From NCBI GenBank assembly GCA_023953615.1, contig JAMLJH010000001.1, forward strand, positions 1,033,360 to 1,097,359: a DNA stretch of 64,000 bases. The letters run 5' to 3'. Source of the stretch: Verrucomicrobiia bacterium (lineage in GTDB: Bacteria; Verrucomicrobiota; Verrucomicrobiia; Limisphaerales; JADLHS01). Positions 27,152 through 36,309 of the stretch are shown piece by piece (within the stretch, counting starts at the first letter, position 1; each line of letters opens with the position of its first letter). The translations under genes and the position numbers were made by a program. The notes beneath the pieces are model-generated. The model saw nothing but the letters and a program-made list of their open reading frames with translations. It was not told where the DNA came from and did no database searches.

Positions 27152-28588
27152 ATGCCAATCGAAAAAATTATTGTTCTCGAAGACGACGCCCTGGTGCGAA
27201 AAAGCCTGGAGCAGTTGCTCCGTCACCGGCGCTATGACGTCGCCGGGGTCGGCACCATCGGCGCCGCGCAGGAATATCTCGCCAAAGACAATTTCGACCT
27301 GATTTTCTGCGACGTGCGGCTGCCGGATGGCGATGGCGCGGAATTTTTGCGCCAGCTCCAAAGTCGGCCGAGCAAGCCGTTGGTGGTGATGATGACGGGC
27401 TTTGGTTCGATTGAATCCGCCGTGGCCTGCATGAAAGCCGGCGCGTTTGATTACCTGCTCAAACCGTTCTCCAGCGAGCAACTGGAAGTGACCTTGCAGA
27501 AGGCGGAGGAATTCACGCAACTGCTCAAGGTCAATCGCTTCCTCGCGCAGGCGGAGGACGCGGGCGAGGCGGAGTTGTTGGGGCAAAGCGCCGCCCTGGA
27601 GCAGGTGCGCGAACTCATTCATAAAGTGGCGCGCACGCAGGCCACGGTGTTGATTCATGGCGAAAGCGGCACGGGCAAGGAACTGGTGGCGCGGGCGATC
27701 CATCGCGCCAGTCCGCGCGCGGCGGCGCCGTTCATCCGCGTGAACTGCGCCGCGGTTCCCGAAAGTCTCATTGAAAGTGAATTCTTCGGGCACGAGAAAG
27801 GCGCGTTCACCGGCGCGTTGACGAAGCGCGAGGGGCGGTTCGAGCTGGCGCACGGCGGCACCATCCTGCTGGATGAAATCAGCGAAATTTCGCCCCAGGT
27901 TCAAGCCAAGCTGCTGCGCGTTTTGCAGGAGCGCGAACTGGAGCGCGTCGGCGGCTCGCGCACGATCAAGGTGGACGTCCGGGTCGTTGCCACCACGAAT
28001 CGCGATCTCGAACAGAGCATCGAGAAGCACGAGTTTCGTCAGGATTTGTATTTCCGCCTGAACGTGGTGCCGATCTTCATTCCGCCGTTGCGCGAGCGGC
28101 GCGAGGACATTTTGTTTTTGGCGGAACAATTCCGGCAACGGTTCGAGCGCAAGCACGGCGTGAAGACGGCGGGGCTTGCGACGGCCAGCCGGGTCGCGCT
28201 GGAAGGTCACGCCTGGCCCGGCAACGTGCGCGAACTGCAAAACGTCCTCGAACGCGCCGTGATTTTGAGCACGGACGGCGAACCGATTCACCCGGCGGCG
28301 CTCGGCTTTCAATCTTCGCCAGCGGGCATTTCCGCGACGCAATTGCCGCTCTCCTCCACAACCGGTACCGCCACCAGTGAAGGCGCGGTGCTGACGTTGA
28401 GCGAGGTGGAAAAGAATCACATCCTCGCAACGCTCGACAAATGCGGCGCGAATCGCACTCACGCGGCCCGCAAACTCGGCATCAGCCTGCGCACCCTGCG
28501 CAACAAACTGAACGAATACGAACTGGGCGGCAAAGTCGCGGACAGCGTGGACGGCGCGGAGGACGCGCCCGCCTCGACCACCGTTTGA
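27152..28588 (+). CDS. Sigma-54-dependent response regulator (NtrC family)
   Basis: A 478-residue activator. The receiver domain (1-125) has the acidic triad Glu10/Asp11/Asp12, the phosphoacceptor Asp54 and Lys104. The AAA+ domain (about 142-380) has Walker A GESGTGKE (170-177), the sigma-54 contact loop GAFTGA (217-222), and the GGTILLDEI Walker B region. A Fis-type HTH closes the protein (ILATLDKCGANRTHAARKLG). The frame is open from 26828, but ATG 27152 fits the receiver start exactly. No cognate histidine kinase is adjacent. Targets are unknown; the next genes may be under its control. Confidence 0.94.
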   Translation: MPIEKIIVLEDDALVRKSLEQLLRHRRYDVAGVGTIGAAQEYLAKDNFDLIFCDVRLPDGDGAEFLRQLQSRPSKPLVVMMTGFGSIESAVACMKAGAFDYLLKPFSSEQLEVTLQKAEEFTQLLKVNRFLAQAEDAGEAELLGQSAALEQVRELIHKVARTQATVLIHGESGTGKELVARAIHRASPRAAAPFIRVNCAAVPESLIESEFFGHEKGAFTGALTKREGRFELAHGGTILLDEISEISPQVQAKLLRVLQERELERVGGSRTIKVDVRVVATTNRDLEQSIEKHEFRQDLYFRLNVVPIFIPPLRERREDILFLAEQFRQRFERKHGVKTAGLATASRVALEGHAWPGNVRELQNVLERAVILSTDGEPIHPAALGFQSSPAGISATQLPLSSTTGTATSEGAVLTLSEVEKNHILATLDKCGANRTHAARKLGISLRTLRNKLNEYELGGKVADSVDGAEDAPASTTV

Positions 28589-28786
28589 ACGCGTAGCTGC
28601 CTTTCGCCTTTCCCGTCGCCTTTCCCGTCGCGCTTCCCGCCGCCGGTCCACACCTCGCGGAGCCGCCGTGTGCGCCTGGTCTTCGGACCGTCACTGACTG
28701 GTTCAACCGCCGCTCATCGCGCCGATTCACCCGCGGCCGTTTCGCTTCGAGCGCATGGCACAAGCGGTGCTTAAAGTGGCGTAACG

Positions 28787-29371
28787 ATGAAAACTATGAA
28801 CAAAAAGGAAGATGTTGCCGGGGCATCCCAGCAATTTTTGCCCGGTACGGCTCGTAGTCTTGTCGCCGCCGGCCAAAACCAGCCCGCACCGTCACCAGCC
28901 CAGACGCCGCGCTCGCTGGAAGCGGGAAATTCAACTTACCAAACCATGCTTCGTTTGAGCGAGGTCATCGCCCGCGAAATTCGCATGTTCAAACGCGGTG
29001 GCGATGATGCCACTGAAGTCATTCTGACTCCCAATCTTCAGACCCAGATTTCGCTGCGGCTCCAATGGCGCGAGGGTCAGGTCGTCGTCCAGGCCTGGTG
29101 CGACCGCGGCGAACCCCAAAGCCTGGCTTTACACTGGCCGCAATTGCAGGCGCACCTCGCCGATTATCACGTTCGCCTGGCGGATTTGATCAATCGCACC
29201 GCCACCGGTTACACGGAATTTTTCCAGCATTACTCGACCCCGACGCTCAAAGTCGCTCCGCCGCCCAACGTCGCGCTGGCGGCGGAGGAATTGCCCCTGG
29301 CTTTGAAAGCGGCGCCGTTGCCGCGCCACCCAGCGGCGCGCAGTGCGGCGAAAAAAACGTACCCGGCCTGA
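28787..29371 (+). CDS. Hypothetical protein, possible FliK/HpaP-like C-terminal domain
   Basis: A 194-residue protein that I do not firmly recognise. The N-terminal 50 residues are low-complexity (Ala/Pro/Gln). The central part (about 62-140) reads as ATEVILTPNLQTQISLRLQW followed by VVVQAWCDRGEP and HLADYHVRLADL; a beta-rich segment of the type L-x-P-x-L then a final amphipathic helix recalls the C-terminal domain of FliK and of type III secretion needle-length proteins. The tail is Ala/Pro-rich. It lies 198 bp after the sigma-54 regulator. No other secretion or flagellar gene is nearby, so the resemblance may be chance. Confidence 0.6.
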   Translation: MKTMNKKEDVAGASQQFLPGTARSLVAAGQNQPAPSPAQTPRSLEAGNSTYQTMLRLSEVIAREIRMFKRGGDDATEVILTPNLQTQISLRLQWREGQVVVQAWCDRGEPQSLALHWPQLQAHLADYHVRLADLINRTATGYTEFFQHYSTPTLKVAPPPNVALAAEELPLALKAAPLPRHPAARSAAKKTYPA

Positions 29372-29396
29372 TCCGGATTGCGCGGCCTGATTTTAT

Positions 29397-29636
29397 ATGT
29401 TGTATCCGAAAACCCGCACCGGCGCCTGCCTGCCGGGCCAGCGTTTTTCGCTTTGCAATGTCAGTCTCAACCTCGGGTCGCCACCATCCCAACCCGCGCC
29501 GGGGCTGATCCTGTTTCAAGGTAAAGCCGCGCCCGGGACGCCGATCAGCGGCACGCAGACCGCCGCCAATTGGCGCGTCGTCGTGAACACTCCGGACCTC
29601 AAGGTGCGGCTCATTCTGGTGACCAGCGTGTTTTAA
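29397..29636 (+). CDS. Small hypothetical protein
   Basis: A 79-residue open frame 25 bp after the preceding gene, on the same strand, with codon use like its neighbours. No family or motif is recognised, and no membrane segment is apparent. No clear ribosome-binding site is present. It may be a real small gene or a chance frame in GC-rich DNA. Confidence 0.35.
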   Translation: MLYPKTRTGACLPGQRFSLCNVSLNLGSPPSQPAPGLILFQGKAAPGTPISGTQTAANWRVVVNTPDLKVRLILVTSVF

Positions 29637-29745
29637 GTGACGCCGCTTTTGGCGGAGCACAAGGTTGTGAATTAGTTTTGCAAAATTCCGCTTGCGCGGC
29701 GGCGGCAATCGGTCAGTCTAAAGCCGCCAGCAAGACTTACGCGCC

Positions 29746-30240
29746 ATGCACGCTCAGTTGTCCATTCTTCTGGTGGAAGACCATCTCGCGGATGCCACTT
29801 TGATCTCGCGCGAATTGGAGCGGATGGATTTTACCTTCACGTTGACGCGCGTACAGTCGGAGTCCGACCTCGAGCGGGAACTGACTTCCAATCCACCTGA
29901 CCTGATCCTCGCGGATGGCGACCGGCAACTTCTCGACGGATTCCGCGCCCTGGAGATCACCCTGAACATCGCGCCGCGATTGCCGTTCATTTTCGTCAGT
30001 GGCAGCAACGATCAACGCCTGGTCGAACGCATGTTCAACGCGGGCGCGGCCGGCTACGTTTTCAAACGCGACCTGCATGATCTCAAACCCGTCATCGAAT
30101 CCCTTCTGGCTGAGGCCATGAAACCCCAATCCCCGGCGGCGGAAAGGAATGGGGTGGATCGCCTCGCGCCGCTGTCCTCGCCGGCCGGCTCACCCATGAC
30201 ATCCTTGTGTCATGATTTCAATTTGTCGAAAGCGCGCTGA
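29746..30240 (+). CDS. Single-domain response regulator (receiver only)
   Basis: A 164-residue protein with one CheY-like domain (about 1-125) and a short unstructured tail, without an output domain. The acidic pair is in LLVEDHLAD, the phosphoacceptor Asp in DLILADGD, the conserved Ser in FIFVSGSN and the Lys in YVFKRDL. Such Rcp1-like regulators usually pass phosphate or signal by protein contact. It lies before the large secreted protein gene but is not obviously linked to it. Confidence 0.85.
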   Translation: MHAQLSILLVEDHLADATLISRELERMDFTFTLTRVQSESDLERELTSNPPDLILADGDRQLLDGFRALEITLNIAPRLPFIFVSGSNDQRLVERMFNAGAAGYVFKRDLHDLKPVIESLLAEAMKPQSPAAERNGVDRLAPLSSPAGSPMTSLCHDFNLSKAR

Positions 30241-30250
30241 CCGCGTATAG

Positions 30251-33200
30251 ATGGCCTTACAGATCATGTCGCGCGTTTGGTTTCGTTTCGTTCGCTCCGC
30301 CTGGCGGCGGCTGGCCGGGCTCGGTTGCGGAATTTTGGCCGGGTCGGTCACCGCTCAAACCCTCACCAATTTCAATCTGCAACTCGTCACCAACGTCAAG
30401 CCGTCAGCGGACCCGATTTCCTACGGCGACGTGTGGGCGGAGGGCGATCTGGCTTGTCTCGGCGTCTGGCTCAATTACAGCACCTACAACTACGGCGTGG
30501 GCGTTTATTCCATCAGCAACCCCGCGGCGCCCGTGTTGTTGAGCATTTACAGTCCGAGTCCCAAAAACCAAAACCAGTTCGAGCTGGGCGCGCTGCGCAA
30601 CCGCATCGGTTACTTCGGCAGTTGGAGTGGGGGCGGCTTGCACATCGTCTCGCTGGCGGAACCCAGCACGCCGCAGTTGCTCTGTCGCGTCGGCGCCACC
30701 AGCGGCAACGTCACGAACGGATTCGATTACGTGCATACGGTTTTTCTGGAGCGCCATTTTCTGTATGAAGCCGCGCACGTGCCGGGGATCGTGACGGTGA
30801 AGGTTTTTGATGTCAGCAATCCCGCCGCGCCGGTGTACGTGCAGGACATTGTCACCACCAACACGACCAAGGTGCATCAAATCACCGTGCGCCAAAAAGG
30901 CGATCGCGTCATCCTCTACACCTCCGGTTGGGGTGGCTACGACAACGGCAATCCGGCGTCGCCGGGGCAGACGGATTTATGGGACGTCACCGAGATGGGA
31001 TCGCAGCCGGCGCAATGGCTGGGACGCGTTTATTCCGGTTACAACTCGCACAGCAGTTGGCCGACGGAGGATGGCAACACGTTGATTGTCTGCCGTGAAA
31101 TCCCCGGCGGCGACGTGCGCTTTTTCGACGTGTCGAATCCGGCCACGTTGACCTCCAACACGGCGCCGTTCCTCACGCTCACGCCGGCGAGCATGGGCAT
31201 CGGCGCGAACATCCCGCACAACCCGGTGGTGGTCGGCCATTATCTGTTCCTCAGTTGGTATCAGAATGGTTTGCAGGTTTTTGATATTTCCGAGATCGCC
31301 CGCCCCGTGCGCATCGGTTTTTACGATACCTTTCCCGGCACGGCGACGAGTTCGTATCAGGGCAATTGGGGCGTGTTCCCACATCTGGGTTTTGACAAAC
31401 TGCTCGTGAGCGACATCCAACGCGGCCTGCTGATTCTGGACGGCAGCGAGTTGTTGACCGCCACGGATCATTTTCCTCCGCTCATCGTGCAACCACCGTC
31501 CAGTCAGACGGTGGCGGCGGGAGCGGAAGTTGTTTTTGCGCCGGTGGTGACGGGTTCGGACCTGCATTATCAATGGCAATTCAACGGCGCGAACCTGCCC
31601 GGCAACACCAGCAGCAATCTGGTGCTGGCCAACGTGCAGGCGGCGCAGGCCGGCACCTATACGCTCGTGGTTTCCAATACCACCGCCACCGTCACCAGCG
31701 TCGTCGCCAGCTTGAGCGTGACGTATCCCCAAAACTGGCAGACGGTGTTCACGGATGATTTTGATTCGCCCGCCTCCAGCGACAACTGGGATTTATTCGC
31801 GGATAGCGGCAACGGAATTTCGGATTACACGGCGGACTGGGCGTTTGATTACAGCGCGTATTTCAGCGCCTTCCACGGCGCGACAATTCCGCCCGCGCCC
31901 AACGCCTCCGGAGCCACCACTCGCGGACTGCGCCTGACCGTGAACAACAACGATTCGCTGGGCGCGACCGCCGGAGTCAGTTTGTATCCCAAAAACCAGC
32001 AGTTCCAGGGGGCGTACCGATTGACGTTTGATCTCTGGATGAATTATCCGGGCGGACCGGGCGGCGGCGCGGGCAGCACCGAACATTTCACCTGTGGCCT
32101 CAATCACACCGGCACGCGCATCAATTGGGATTCGCCCACGGCCAGTCCGAGCGACGGAGTTTTCTTCGCCATGGATGGTGAGGGCGGCACGAGTCCGGAT
32201 TTTCGCGCCTACGTCGGCAACGCTTCCGGCCGCCCCAGCGCGCTTGCCTTTGCCAACAGCGGCTTCAGCGCCAGCGGCGCGGTTGGGGCCGATAACAGCG
32301 ATCCGGTCTGGCTGAATCTCTTTCCCGCGCCCCAGTTTGAAAGCCCCGGCGCACCCGGCAAACGCTGGGTGGAAGTGGAACTCAGCCAGGACCTCAATCG
32401 CGTCGTCACCTGGCGCATCAACGGACAACTCATCGCGCAACGGGTCAATGACTCCGCCTTCACCAATGGCAACGTGATGATTGGTTACATGGATTTGTTC
32501 AACTCCATCGCCAATCCTGCCGAGGACGCGTTTGTGATTTTTGACAACGTCCGCGTGGAAACGCTGGTGCTGCCGGACCCGCCCGCGATTTCCACGCCGC
32601 CGCTGGCCGTGGCCGTGTACCCGGAAGCCGATGCAACCTTCTCCGTCGCCGCCACCGGTTCCGCGCCGTTGTATTATCAATGGCAGTTCAATGGCGCGCC
32701 GATCATTGGCGCCACAAACAACAGCTACACGCGTTTCAACGTCCAGGCGGAAGACGTCGGCGCGTACTCCGTGGTGATCGTGAATCACGCCGGACAGGTC
32801 GTCAGTGCGCCGGTGGCGTTGACGTTGCTGGATTCGCCCTATCTCAACTCGGTTCAAGCCACCGCCGGTTCGCATGGCGCCTTGATTTCGTGGACCACCA
32901 CCGTTCCGAGCGACAGCCAGGTGCAATTCAGCGCCGACTCGGACCTCGAACAAAATCAAGCCGTTGCCGCGGCGCAAGGCAGCTTCGCCTCGGACTCGTA
33001 CGTGGACCCCGAACGCACCGCCAACCATGTGTTGTTGCTGACCGGATTGACTCCGGGCACGACTTACAGTTACCAGGCGTTATCCCACGACGGCACCAAC
33101 ACCTATCTTTCCGGCGTTTATCAATTCACCACTGCCGGCACCCTGGTGTTGGATAATACCGCCGCCACCTTCACCGGCGACTGGACGCTGGCCACCAGTT

Positions 33201-34021
33201 CCACCGACAAGTACGGCGCGGATTATCACTTCGTCAGTTCCGTTGCGGGTGCGCCCACCGCCACGGCCACCTGGCGACCCAACCTCCCCACGCCCGGTCG
33301 TTACGATGTCTATGTCTGGTATCCGCAGGGCAACAACCGCGCGAACAACGCGCCCTTCCAGATCGCGCACGCCAACGGCACGACCAATCTGGTCGTGAAC
33401 CAGCAAACGGGCGGCGGCGGCTGGCGGTTACTGGCGGCTGGTTTGGAATTTGCCCGGGGCACGAGCGGTTACGTGCGGCTCGCCAATCAAGCCAACCCTT
33501 CCGTGGTTCTGGCCGACGCCGTGAAATTTGAGTACGTCACCGCCCAGGATTTTCCGACCGATCACACCGTGCCGACGTGGTGGCGCGACTTTTTCTTTGG
33601 CGGCCCGATGGATCCGCTCGCCGATCCCGATAATGACGGCTACCACACGGCGCGCGAATACGTCATGGGCACGAACCCCACCAACGCCGCCTCGCACTTG
33701 CGATTCACCGTCAACGTGACCAACGCCGTCGCCAATCTCTCCTTCTGGCCGCAACACGCGGACCGGACCTATCAACTGCTCAGTCGCCCGGAACTGAGCT
33801 TCACCCCGTGGGCGGAAGTCTCGGCGGCGCCGGTGCGGCTGGCTGATGGCACGGGGTTGTTTGCGCTGACGGCCACCAACTCGGCAAAAAACTTCTACCG
33901 ATTGCAGGTGAGTTTGAATGACGCGGAAAACCCCAATCCCTTGGCCGCTCCCTTGGCCGCGCGCGCGCGACTGGTTTTCGACAACCAATTCTGCGGACCG
34001 TATCGCGTCTTTGTCCGTTGA
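30251..34021 (+). CDS. Giant secreted LVIVD-repeat / Ig-like / golvesin-like protein
   Basis: A 1256-residue secreted protein. A signal peptide occupies about residues 1-36. LVIVD-type repeats (VFDVSNPAAPVYVQDI and similar) fill about 40-410 and should form a beta-propeller. Then come an Ig-like domain (about 414-495), a laminin/concanavalin-like beta-sandwich (about 500-775), a second Ig-like domain (about 780-865), a fibronectin type III-like domain (about 870-960), a golvesin/xly-type binding domain (about 965-1095) and an Asp-rich calcium-binding hinge (DPDNDGYHTAREYVMGTNP). It ends soon after the FYRL motif usual in Verrucomicrobia. A surface adhesin or polymer-binding role is likely. 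ATG 30269 is an alternative start. Confidence 0.82.
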   Translation: MALQIMSRVWFRFVRSAWRRLAGLGCGILAGSVTAQTLTNFNLQLVTNVKPSADPISYGDVWAEGDLACLGVWLNYSTYNYGVGVYSISNPAAPVLLSIYSPSPKNQNQFELGALRNRIGYFGSWSGGGLHIVSLAEPSTPQLLCRVGATSGNVTNGFDYVHTVFLERHFLYEAAHVPGIVTVKVFDVSNPAAPVYVQDIVTTNTTKVHQITVRQKGDRVILYTSGWGGYDNGNPASPGQTDLWDVTEMGSQPAQWLGRVYSGYNSHSSWPTEDGNTLIVCREIPGGDVRFFDVSNPATLTSNTAPFLTLTPASMGIGANIPHNPVVVGHYLFLSWYQNGLQVFDISEIARPVRIGFYDTFPGTATSSYQGNWGVFPHLGFDKLLVSDIQRGLLILDGSELLTATDHFPPLIVQPPSSQTVAAGAEVVFAPVVTGSDLHYQWQFNGANLPGNTSSNLVLANVQAAQAGTYTLVVSNTTATVTSVVASLSVTYPQNWQTVFTDDFDSPASSDNWDLFADSGNGISDYTADWAFDYSAYFSAFHGATIPPAPNASGATTRGLRLTVNNNDSLGATAGVSLYPKNQQFQGAYRLTFDLWMNYPGGPGGGAGSTEHFTCGLNHTGTRINWDSPTASPSDGVFFAMDGEGGTSPDFRAYVGNASGRPSALAFANSGFSASGAVGADNSDPVWLNLFPAPQFESPGAPGKRWVEVELSQDLNRVVTWRINGQLIAQRVNDSAFTNGNVMIGYMDLFNSIANPAEDAFVIFDNVRVETLVLPDPPAISTPPLAVAVYPEADATFSVAATGSAPLYYQWQFNGAPIIGATNNSYTRFNVQAEDVGAYSVVIVNHAGQVVSAPVALTLLDSPYLNSVQATAGSHGALISWTTTVPSDSQVQFSADSDLEQNQAVAAAQGSFASDSYVDPERTANHVLLLTGLTPGTTYSYQALSHDGTNTYLSGVYQFTTAGTLVLDNTAATFTGDWTLATSSTDKYGADYHFVSSVAGAPTATATWRPNLPTPGRYDVYVWYPQGNNRANNAPFQIAHANGTTNLVVNQQTGGGGWRLLAAGLEFARGTSGYVRLANQANPSVVLADAVKFEYVTAQDFPTDHTVPTWWRDFFFGGPMDPLADPDNDGYHTAREYVMGTNPTNAASHLRFTVNVTNAVANLSFWPQHADRTYQLLSRPELSFTPWAEVSAAPVRLADGTGLFALTATNSAKNFYRLQVSLNDAENPNPLAAPLAARARLVFDNQFCGPYRVFVR

Positions 34022-34112
34022 TCTTGTAGCGCCAGCAAGACCTCGCGCTGAACCAACCCGCGCGGCAACACTGAAAAGTTCAGAAACCGCTCGTCGGTTT
34101 ATCTGATCGGTC

Positions 34113-35747
34113 TTACGCCCCAGGCAGGCGCGGCAACCCCAGTTCCTTCAGAAATGAATTGTGTTGTTTTCGAGCCTTGGTAATTGCGGCTTCCGCGTCC
34201 ACCAGTTGCTGGTGCGTCGTCGCGAGATCAATTTCCAGCTCCGGCATCGCCGTGCTGATATAGCGAGAAATGTTGAGGTTGTAACCTTCTTCGGCGATTC
34301 GCTCCATTGAAATGCGCTTGGCGTAGCGCGCTTCCTCTTTTCGGAACTGGTAGGTCTCGATGATCTTTTCGATGTGCTCGGTGAGAAGAATGTTCTGGCG
34401 TTTGCCCTTCTCGAAATGCTCGGCGGCGTTGATGAACAGCACGTCGTCCGGCTTCTTGCACTTCTTCAACACGAGGACGCAGACCGGAATACCCGTGGAG
34501 TAAAAGAGATTCGCAGGCAGCCCGATGACGGTGTCAACGTGCCCGTCCTGGAGCAGTTTCTTGCGGATGCGTTCCTCGGCCCCGCCACGGAACAACACGC
34601 CGTGCGGCAGGATGATGGCCATGACGCCCTGATCTTTGAGGAAGTGGAAGCCGTGTAGGAGAAAGGCGAAGTCGGCGGCGGACTTGGGCGCTAATCCGTG
34701 ATTCTTGAAACGCACGTCGTCGCCCATATCGTCCTTGGGCTCCCAACGGTAGCTGAATGGCGGATTGGCGACGATGGCGTCGAATTTCGGCATCTTCGCC
34801 GGATTGGTCTCGCGCAGGAAATCCCAGTCGTTGATCAGGGTGTCGCCGTGGTAAATTTCAAACTCCGTATCTTTCACTCCGTGCAGCAGCATGTTCATGC
34901 GCGCCAGGTTGTAGGTGGTGATGTTCTTCTCCTGACCGTAAATCTTGCCGATGCCGTGTGCGCCCATCCGCCGACGCACGTTGAGCAACAGCGAGCCGGA
35001 GCCGCAGGCGAAATCGAGGATGCTGCCCAGGTATTTAACCGAGCCGGTCTTGGGCTCCTGACTATCCAGCGTGACGATGCCGGAGAGGATGCTGGAAATC
35101 TGCTGCGGCGTGTAAAACTCGCCCGCCTTTTTCCCCGAGCCGGCGGCAAACTGCCCGATCAGATATTCATAAGCGTCGCCCAGCGCATCAATGTCGGTGG
35201 AAAATTCCGCCAGCCCTTTGGCGATCTCCTTGATGATGTCGCAGAGCTTCTTGTTTTTGTCTGCGTGCGTTCTGCCGAGTTTTTCCGAGCCAAGATTGAT
35301 CTCGGAGAACAGCCCCTGGAACGTGCTCTGGAACGACTCGTTCTCGATGTATTTGAAACCGTCCCGCAGGGTTTCGAGCAACTCCCCGCTCTGTGTGCGC
35401 GCCAGATTCGCGATGCTGGCCCAGAGATGATCCGGCTTGATGACGTAATGCACCTTGCGCCGCATCTGCTTCTCGAACTCGACCACGTCCTTGGGATTGT
35501 TGGCATACCACCGTGAAAGTGGCGGGAGCGTCCGGCTCGCGTCTGCGGGAGACTCTGGAGCTGGAAGCTCCAGCCACTCTTTTCCCAACTCCTTCTTGGC
35601 GGCGGCTTCGTAATTGTCCGAGAGATAGCGCAGGAAGAGGAAGGCCAGCATGTAATCGCGGAAATCATCCGCGTTCATCGCGCCGCGCAATTGATCGGCG
35701 ATGGCCCACAGGGTCTTGCCCAGGCGTTGTTGGTTGGATGCGGTCAT
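34113..35747 (-). CDS. hsdM: Type I restriction-modification DNA methyltransferase subunit
   Basis: A 544-residue N6-adenine methyltransferase. The N-terminal HsdM domain (about 1-130) precedes the catalytic domain with SAM motif I DFACGSGSLLL at 245-255 and the catalytic NPPF at 328-331. The GEFYTPQQISSIL segment at 209 is typical of HsdM. Length is normal, and no lesion is seen. It is downstream of, not upstream of, the hsdS gene in this locus, and no hsdR is in the window. Its first 57 bp recur with one mismatch at 38124-38180 and more loosely at 36309, as part of two chimeric mini-ORFs. It may be an orphan methyltransferase. Confidence 0.95.
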   Translation of the reverse strand: MTASNQQRLGKTLWAIADQLRGAMNADDFRDYMLAFLFLRYLSDNYEAAAKKELGKEWLELPAPESPADASRTLPPLSRWYANNPKDVVEFEKQMRRKVHYVIKPDHLWASIANLARTQSGELLETLRDGFKYIENESFQSTFQGLFSEINLGSEKLGRTHADKNKKLCDIIKEIAKGLAEFSTDIDALGDAYEYLIGQFAAGSGKKAGEFYTPQQISSILSGIVTLDSQEPKTGSVKYLGSILDFACGSGSLLLNVRRRMGAHGIGKIYGQEKNITTYNLARMNMLLHGVKDTEFEIYHGDTLINDWDFLRETNPAKMPKFDAIVANPPFSYRWEPKDDMGDDVRFKNHGLAPKSAADFAFLLHGFHFLKDQGVMAIILPHGVLFRGGAEERIRKKLLQDGHVDTVIGLPANLFYSTGIPVCVLVLKKCKKPDDVLFINAAEHFEKGKRQNILLTEHIEKIIETYQFRKEEARYAKRISMERIAEEGYNLNISRYISTAMPELEIDLATTHQQLVDAEAAITKARKQHNSFLKELGLPRLPGA

Positions 35748-35790
35748 TTGAATTGAGAATTTTGAAGTAGGAAGTGAGAAAAAGGGATGT

Positions 35791-36153
35791 TCATGGCGCG
35801 CTTTTCACTTTCTTCACGATGGTGGTGAGAATGGCGATGATCTGGTTGGATTCATCGCGCAGACCGGCGAGTTGTTTTTCAGGCAGAATATCGGCGGCCA
35901 CGAGCAGGCGAATCCAATAGTGGGTTTCCCGGGCTTCCTTGAGCGCAATGGAAACCTTGCACAGAAAATCCGCCCGGCTTTGTCCGCCTTTCGACTCCTG
36001 CAAATTCGCGCCGATGGATGTCGCCGCGCGAAGAAGCTGATTTGACAAGGTGCGCGGCGCGCCCGGACGTCCGTCCAGAGTCTGGCACAGCTTCACCACG
36101 CGCACGGCAAACGCAAACGCTCGCTCGGATATTTCTTGCGGCTTTTCATCCAT
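35791..36153 (-). CDS. Four-helix-bundle protein (23S rRNA intervening-sequence/S23 family)
   Basis: A 120-residue small helical protein. Hallmarks are the RAFAFAVRVVKLCQTL start, the SNQLLRAATSIGANLQES core motif, and KVSIALKEARETHYWIRLL. ATG 36153 is favoured; ATG 36171 lies in a run of AGAAGTGAGA-like repeats often seen before these genes. The family is associated with rRNA intervening sequences and with variable loci, where it often sits inside type I restriction operons, as here between a mini-ORF and hsdM. A binding or structural role is assumed, and its actual function is unknown. Confidence 0.85.
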   Translation of the reverse strand: MDEKPQEISERAFAFAVRVVKLCQTLDGRPGAPRTLSNQLLRAATSIGANLQESKGGQSRADFLCKVSIALKEARETHYWIRLLVAADILPEKQLAGLRDESNQIIAILTTIVKKVKSAP

Positions 36154-36174
36154 GATTTTCTCACTTCTCACTTC

Positions 36175-36309
36175 TCACTTCTCATTTCCCGCAGGAAAAA
36201 GTTGCTGCATCAGTCCGCGCTTGTGAGTCCGGAGAGCTTCGAGCTTGGCACTCTGGGCGGCGATGGCCCACAGGATCTTGCCCAGGCGTTGTTGATTTGA
36301 TGCGGTCAT
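36175..36309 (-). pseudogene. Chimeric mini-ORF A: hsdM 5' end joined to hsdS 3' end
   Basis: A 44-codon open frame. Its first 17 residues (MTASNQQRLGKILWAIA) are the start of HsdM, and the rest (AQSAKLEALRTHKRGLMQQL and a short tail) is the C-terminus of HsdS. The junction lies at GCC-GCC, where both parents share ATCGCC. The start codon overlaps the stop of the ImmA/IrrE gene as ATGA, so it could be translated by coupling. It looks like the scar of an in-frame deletion spanning hsdM to hsdS. A sister copy lies at 38040-38180. Confidence 0.8.

Noticed and set aside
27101..28651. 516-codon minus-strand open frame
   Set aside because: Antisense shadow of the sigma-54 response regulator.
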